Part shown: positions 4,027 through 5,916 of the stretch, piece by piece
Layout of the letters: each line of letters begins with the position of its first letter
Numbering within the stretch: position 1 is the stretch's first letter
Source: Verrucomicrobiota bacterium
Lineage (GTDB): Bacteria > Verrucomicrobiota > Verrucomicrobiia > Limisphaerales > UBA11358
Assembly: GCA_026225155.1 (NCBI GenBank)
Contig: JAMFSG010000316.1
Span: 1 to 5,916 of the forward strand
Direction: 5' to 3'
DNA length: 5,916 nucleotides
Notes under the pieces: model-generated
Seen by the model: only the letters and a program-made list of their open reading frames with translations
Database searches by the model: none
What the model was told of the DNA's origin: nothing
Program-made: the position numbers and the translations under genes

Positions 4027-5916
4027 TCAGCGCAAATTCCATTCATTCACCAATTCGCGCGGAATCTCCGCGAGAAAACGCGACGGCGATTGAAAAATGT
4101 CGTTGCCGGTTTGGCCGAAACCGCCGCGGATGAGCGGATAACTCAAATACAATTCATTCTTCGCGCGCGTGATGGAAACGTAAAATAATCTGCGTTCTTC
4201 TTCTTCACCGTCGTTGCTCTCGGTCGAACGCGCGGACGGAAATAATCCATCGCACAGCATGATCACGAATACGACGTCGAATTCCAAACCTTTCGCTTGA
4301 TGGATGGTCGAAAGTTTGATGCGTTCGGAATCATCTTTCGGATCATCTTCGGCTTCGACGTTCGTCAGCAACGCGAGTTGTGTGAGAAATTCTTCGACGC
4401 TGCCGAATTGAAACGCAAATTCCGCGAGCTGTTTGATTTCGTCGAGCCGCCGTTCGTAATTATCGTAAGTCTCCTTCAGATAATCGTCGTAGCCCGCGTC
4501 CATTACGAGCCGCAACATCTTCGCCGCATTCCTGCGGACGGCTTCGTCTTCGAGTTGCGCAATCGTCGCGGTGAATTGCGCCCAATTCAAAACGGCCTTT
4601 TTCGGAACGCCCGCGATGGAATCTTGCAATGCGACCGCCAGTGGCGTGTTTGATTTCGGCGATTTGATCTCGTGAGAAAAATTCTGCCACAATTTCTCCG
4701 CGCCCTTCGCCGCGATGCCAGGCATCAGTTGCACCAGCCGCTTGAACGAAACTTCGTCCTTCGGATTCGCGACAAATTTCAGATACGCCGTCGCGTCTTT
4801 GATGTGCACTTGTTCAAAAAAACGAATCCCGCTCGTGATCGAGAATGGAATCTGCCGACGCGTGAGTTCCAATTGCAGTTCGAGCGCGTGGAAATGCGAG
4901 CGATACAACACCGCTATCTGATTCAGGCTCGTCCCTTCGTCGCGCAATTCCAGCGCACGTTGCGCGATGAACGCCGCCTGTTGACCCGCATCCGTACACG
5001 CGACCAGCGCGGGTTTTACTCCAGATTTTCGCGCGGGTGAAAGTTCTTTCGCGAACTGATTCACGTTCGCGGCGATCGCGGCATTCGCCAAATTCAGAAT
5101 CTCCGGCGTGCTGCGATAATTCGTTTCGATCTTGAAAACTTTCGCGCCCGGATAACGCTTCGGAAAGTCGAGGATGTTCGCGAAATTTGCACCGCGCCAC
5201 GCGTAAATACTTTGCGCATCGTCGCCGACCACCATCACATTTTTCGTGCGCGCAGCAAGGAGATCAATCAAGTCGCCCTGCAACTTGTTCGTGTCCTGAT
5301 ATTCGTCCACGAGAATGAATTGAAACCGCCGCTGATACATCTCGCGCACGTCCGCGTTGTCCTGCATCAGCTTCAACCAAAGACTGAGCAGGTCATCGAA
5401 ATCCATTCCGTTCACCGCGCGCTTGCGGGCGAGGTAACGTTTGTGCTGGTCGGTGATTTGTTCGACGAGTTCTGAGAAATAACTGAATTGGCCGTCGAGC
5501 AATTCTTGGATTGTCTTGTGCGTGTTGGCCGCGAGCGAAAAAATTTCGTTCAACACATCCGGCTTGGGAAAATGTTTATCCTTCGCGTCAATCTTCGCAT
5601 CGGCCACGCAAGCCTTGATCAAATCTTTCGCGTCGTCGCGATCCAGAATCGTGAAATCGCGCTGATAACCGAGTGCGTCCGCGTGCAGCCGCAAAACCCG
5701 TGCGCCGATGGAATGAAACGTGCCACCCCACAGCGAACGCAATTCGTGGCCGAGCAGGTCGCTGACGCGGCGCATCATTTCCTGCGCGGCCTTGTTCGTG
5801 AACGTGAGCAGCAAAATCCTTTCCGGCGGAATTCCCTGTTCCAGCAGATATGCGACGCGATACGTCAGCGTCCGCGTCTTGCCCGAACCCGCGCCCGCGA
5901 TGACGAGTGCCGGACC
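4027..5916 (-). CDS. UvrD/PcrA-like SF1 DNA helicase (5' end off window)
   Basis: The visible 629 residues cover nearly the whole enzyme; only the residues before the Walker A motif are missing (probably a few tens, with the Q motif). In visible numbering: Walker A GAGSGKT (8-14), motif Ia TFTNKAAQEM (38-47), Ib GTFHSI (65-70), motif II DEYQDT (204-209), motif III GDDAQSIYAWRG (231-242), motif IV NYRS (266-269), motif V TIHQAKGLEF (537-546) and motif VI LFYVSITRAK (577-586). All catalytic motifs are intact, so it should be an ATP-driven 3'-5' DNA translocase or helicase acting in repair or replication restart. It stops soon after SRFLAEIP, so it lacks the longer C-terminal tail (Tudor-like region) that PcrA and UvrD use to contact RNA polymerase. 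The frame continues unbroken from the TTG at 5814 to the window edge through Walker A, so the start is beyond 5916. The subfamily (PcrA, UvrD or Rep) is not settled, so I give no symbol. No Shine-Dalgarno-bearing gene lies directly downstream. Confidence 0.95.
   Translation of the reverse strand, partial: GPALVIAGAGSGKTRTLTYRVAYLLEQGIPPERILLLTFTNKAAQEMMRRVSDLLGHELRSLWGGTFHSIGARVLRLHADALGYQRDFTILDRDDAKDLIKACVADAKIDAKDKHFPKPDVLNEIFSLAANTHKTIQELLDGQFSYFSELVEQITDQHKRYLARKRAVNGMDFDDLLSLWLKLMQDNADVREMYQRRFQFILVDEYQDTNKLQGDLIDLLAARTKNVMVVGDDAQSIYAWRGANFANILDFPKRYPGAKVFKIETNYRSTPEILNLANAAIAANVNQFAKELSPARKSGVKPALVACTDAGQQAAFIAQRALELRDEGTSLNQIAVLYRSHFHALELQLELTRRQIPFSITSGIRFFEQVHIKDATAYLKFVANPKDEVSFKRLVQLMPGIAAKGAEKLWQNFSHEIKSPKSNTPLAVALQDSIAGVPKKAVLNWAQFTATIAQLEDEAVRRNAAKMLRLVMDAGYDDYLKETYDNYERRLDEIKQLAEFAFQFGSVEEFLTQLALLTNVEAEDDPKDDSERIKLSTIHQAKGLEFDVVFVIMLCDGLFPSARSTESNDGEEEERRLFYVSITRAKNELYLSYPLIRGGFGQTGNDIFQSPSRFLAEIPRELVNEWNLR

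Overview
The window looks like chromosomal DNA from a free-living, moderately GC-rich Gram-negative bacterium, most likely a verrucomicrobium of the Limisphaerales/Pedosphaera type. This placement is inference. It rests on the style of the proteins (the YlbF-family protein with a Cys-rich tail, the DUF4202 protein, the Lnt sequence), on the short heptamer and palindromic intergenic repeats, and on the absence of Shine-Dalgarno sequences at every visible start. No rRNA, tRNA, CRISPR array, integrase or transposase is visible.

Layout. Positions 1-1067 (minus strand) hold the N-terminal 355 codons of one uninterrupted reading frame that runs off the left edge. It joins a complete HAD-type phosphatase domain to the membrane part of apolipoprotein N-acyltransferase (Lnt). 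A 58-base divergent gap separates it from a plus-strand gene (1126-2655) for a 509-residue multi-pass membrane protein that resembles a GT-C glycosyltransferase. That gene converges, with only 5 bases between stops, on a minus-strand DUF4202 gene (2661-3233, possibly from 3269). Next come an acidic-codon-like palindrome (about 3285-3365), a clear intrinsic terminator (3377-3407) and the minus-strand YlbF-family gene it serves (3422-3820). A 206-base gap then carries a second long inverted repeat (3879-4016). The right end (4027-5916) is the bulk of a minus-strand UvrD/PcrA-like SF1 helicase whose first residues lie off the right edge.

How the genes relate. Two products concern the envelope (HAD-Lnt and the GT-C-like protein) and share a divergent upstream region. 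The others (DUF4202, YlbF family, helicase) are on one strand but separated by gaps with repeats and a terminator, so they are probably independent units rather than one operon. There is no sign of a defence island or mobile element. The most notable points are the HAD-Lnt fusion, a heptanucleotide repeat inside its frame, and two different inverted-repeat elements in the short gaps.
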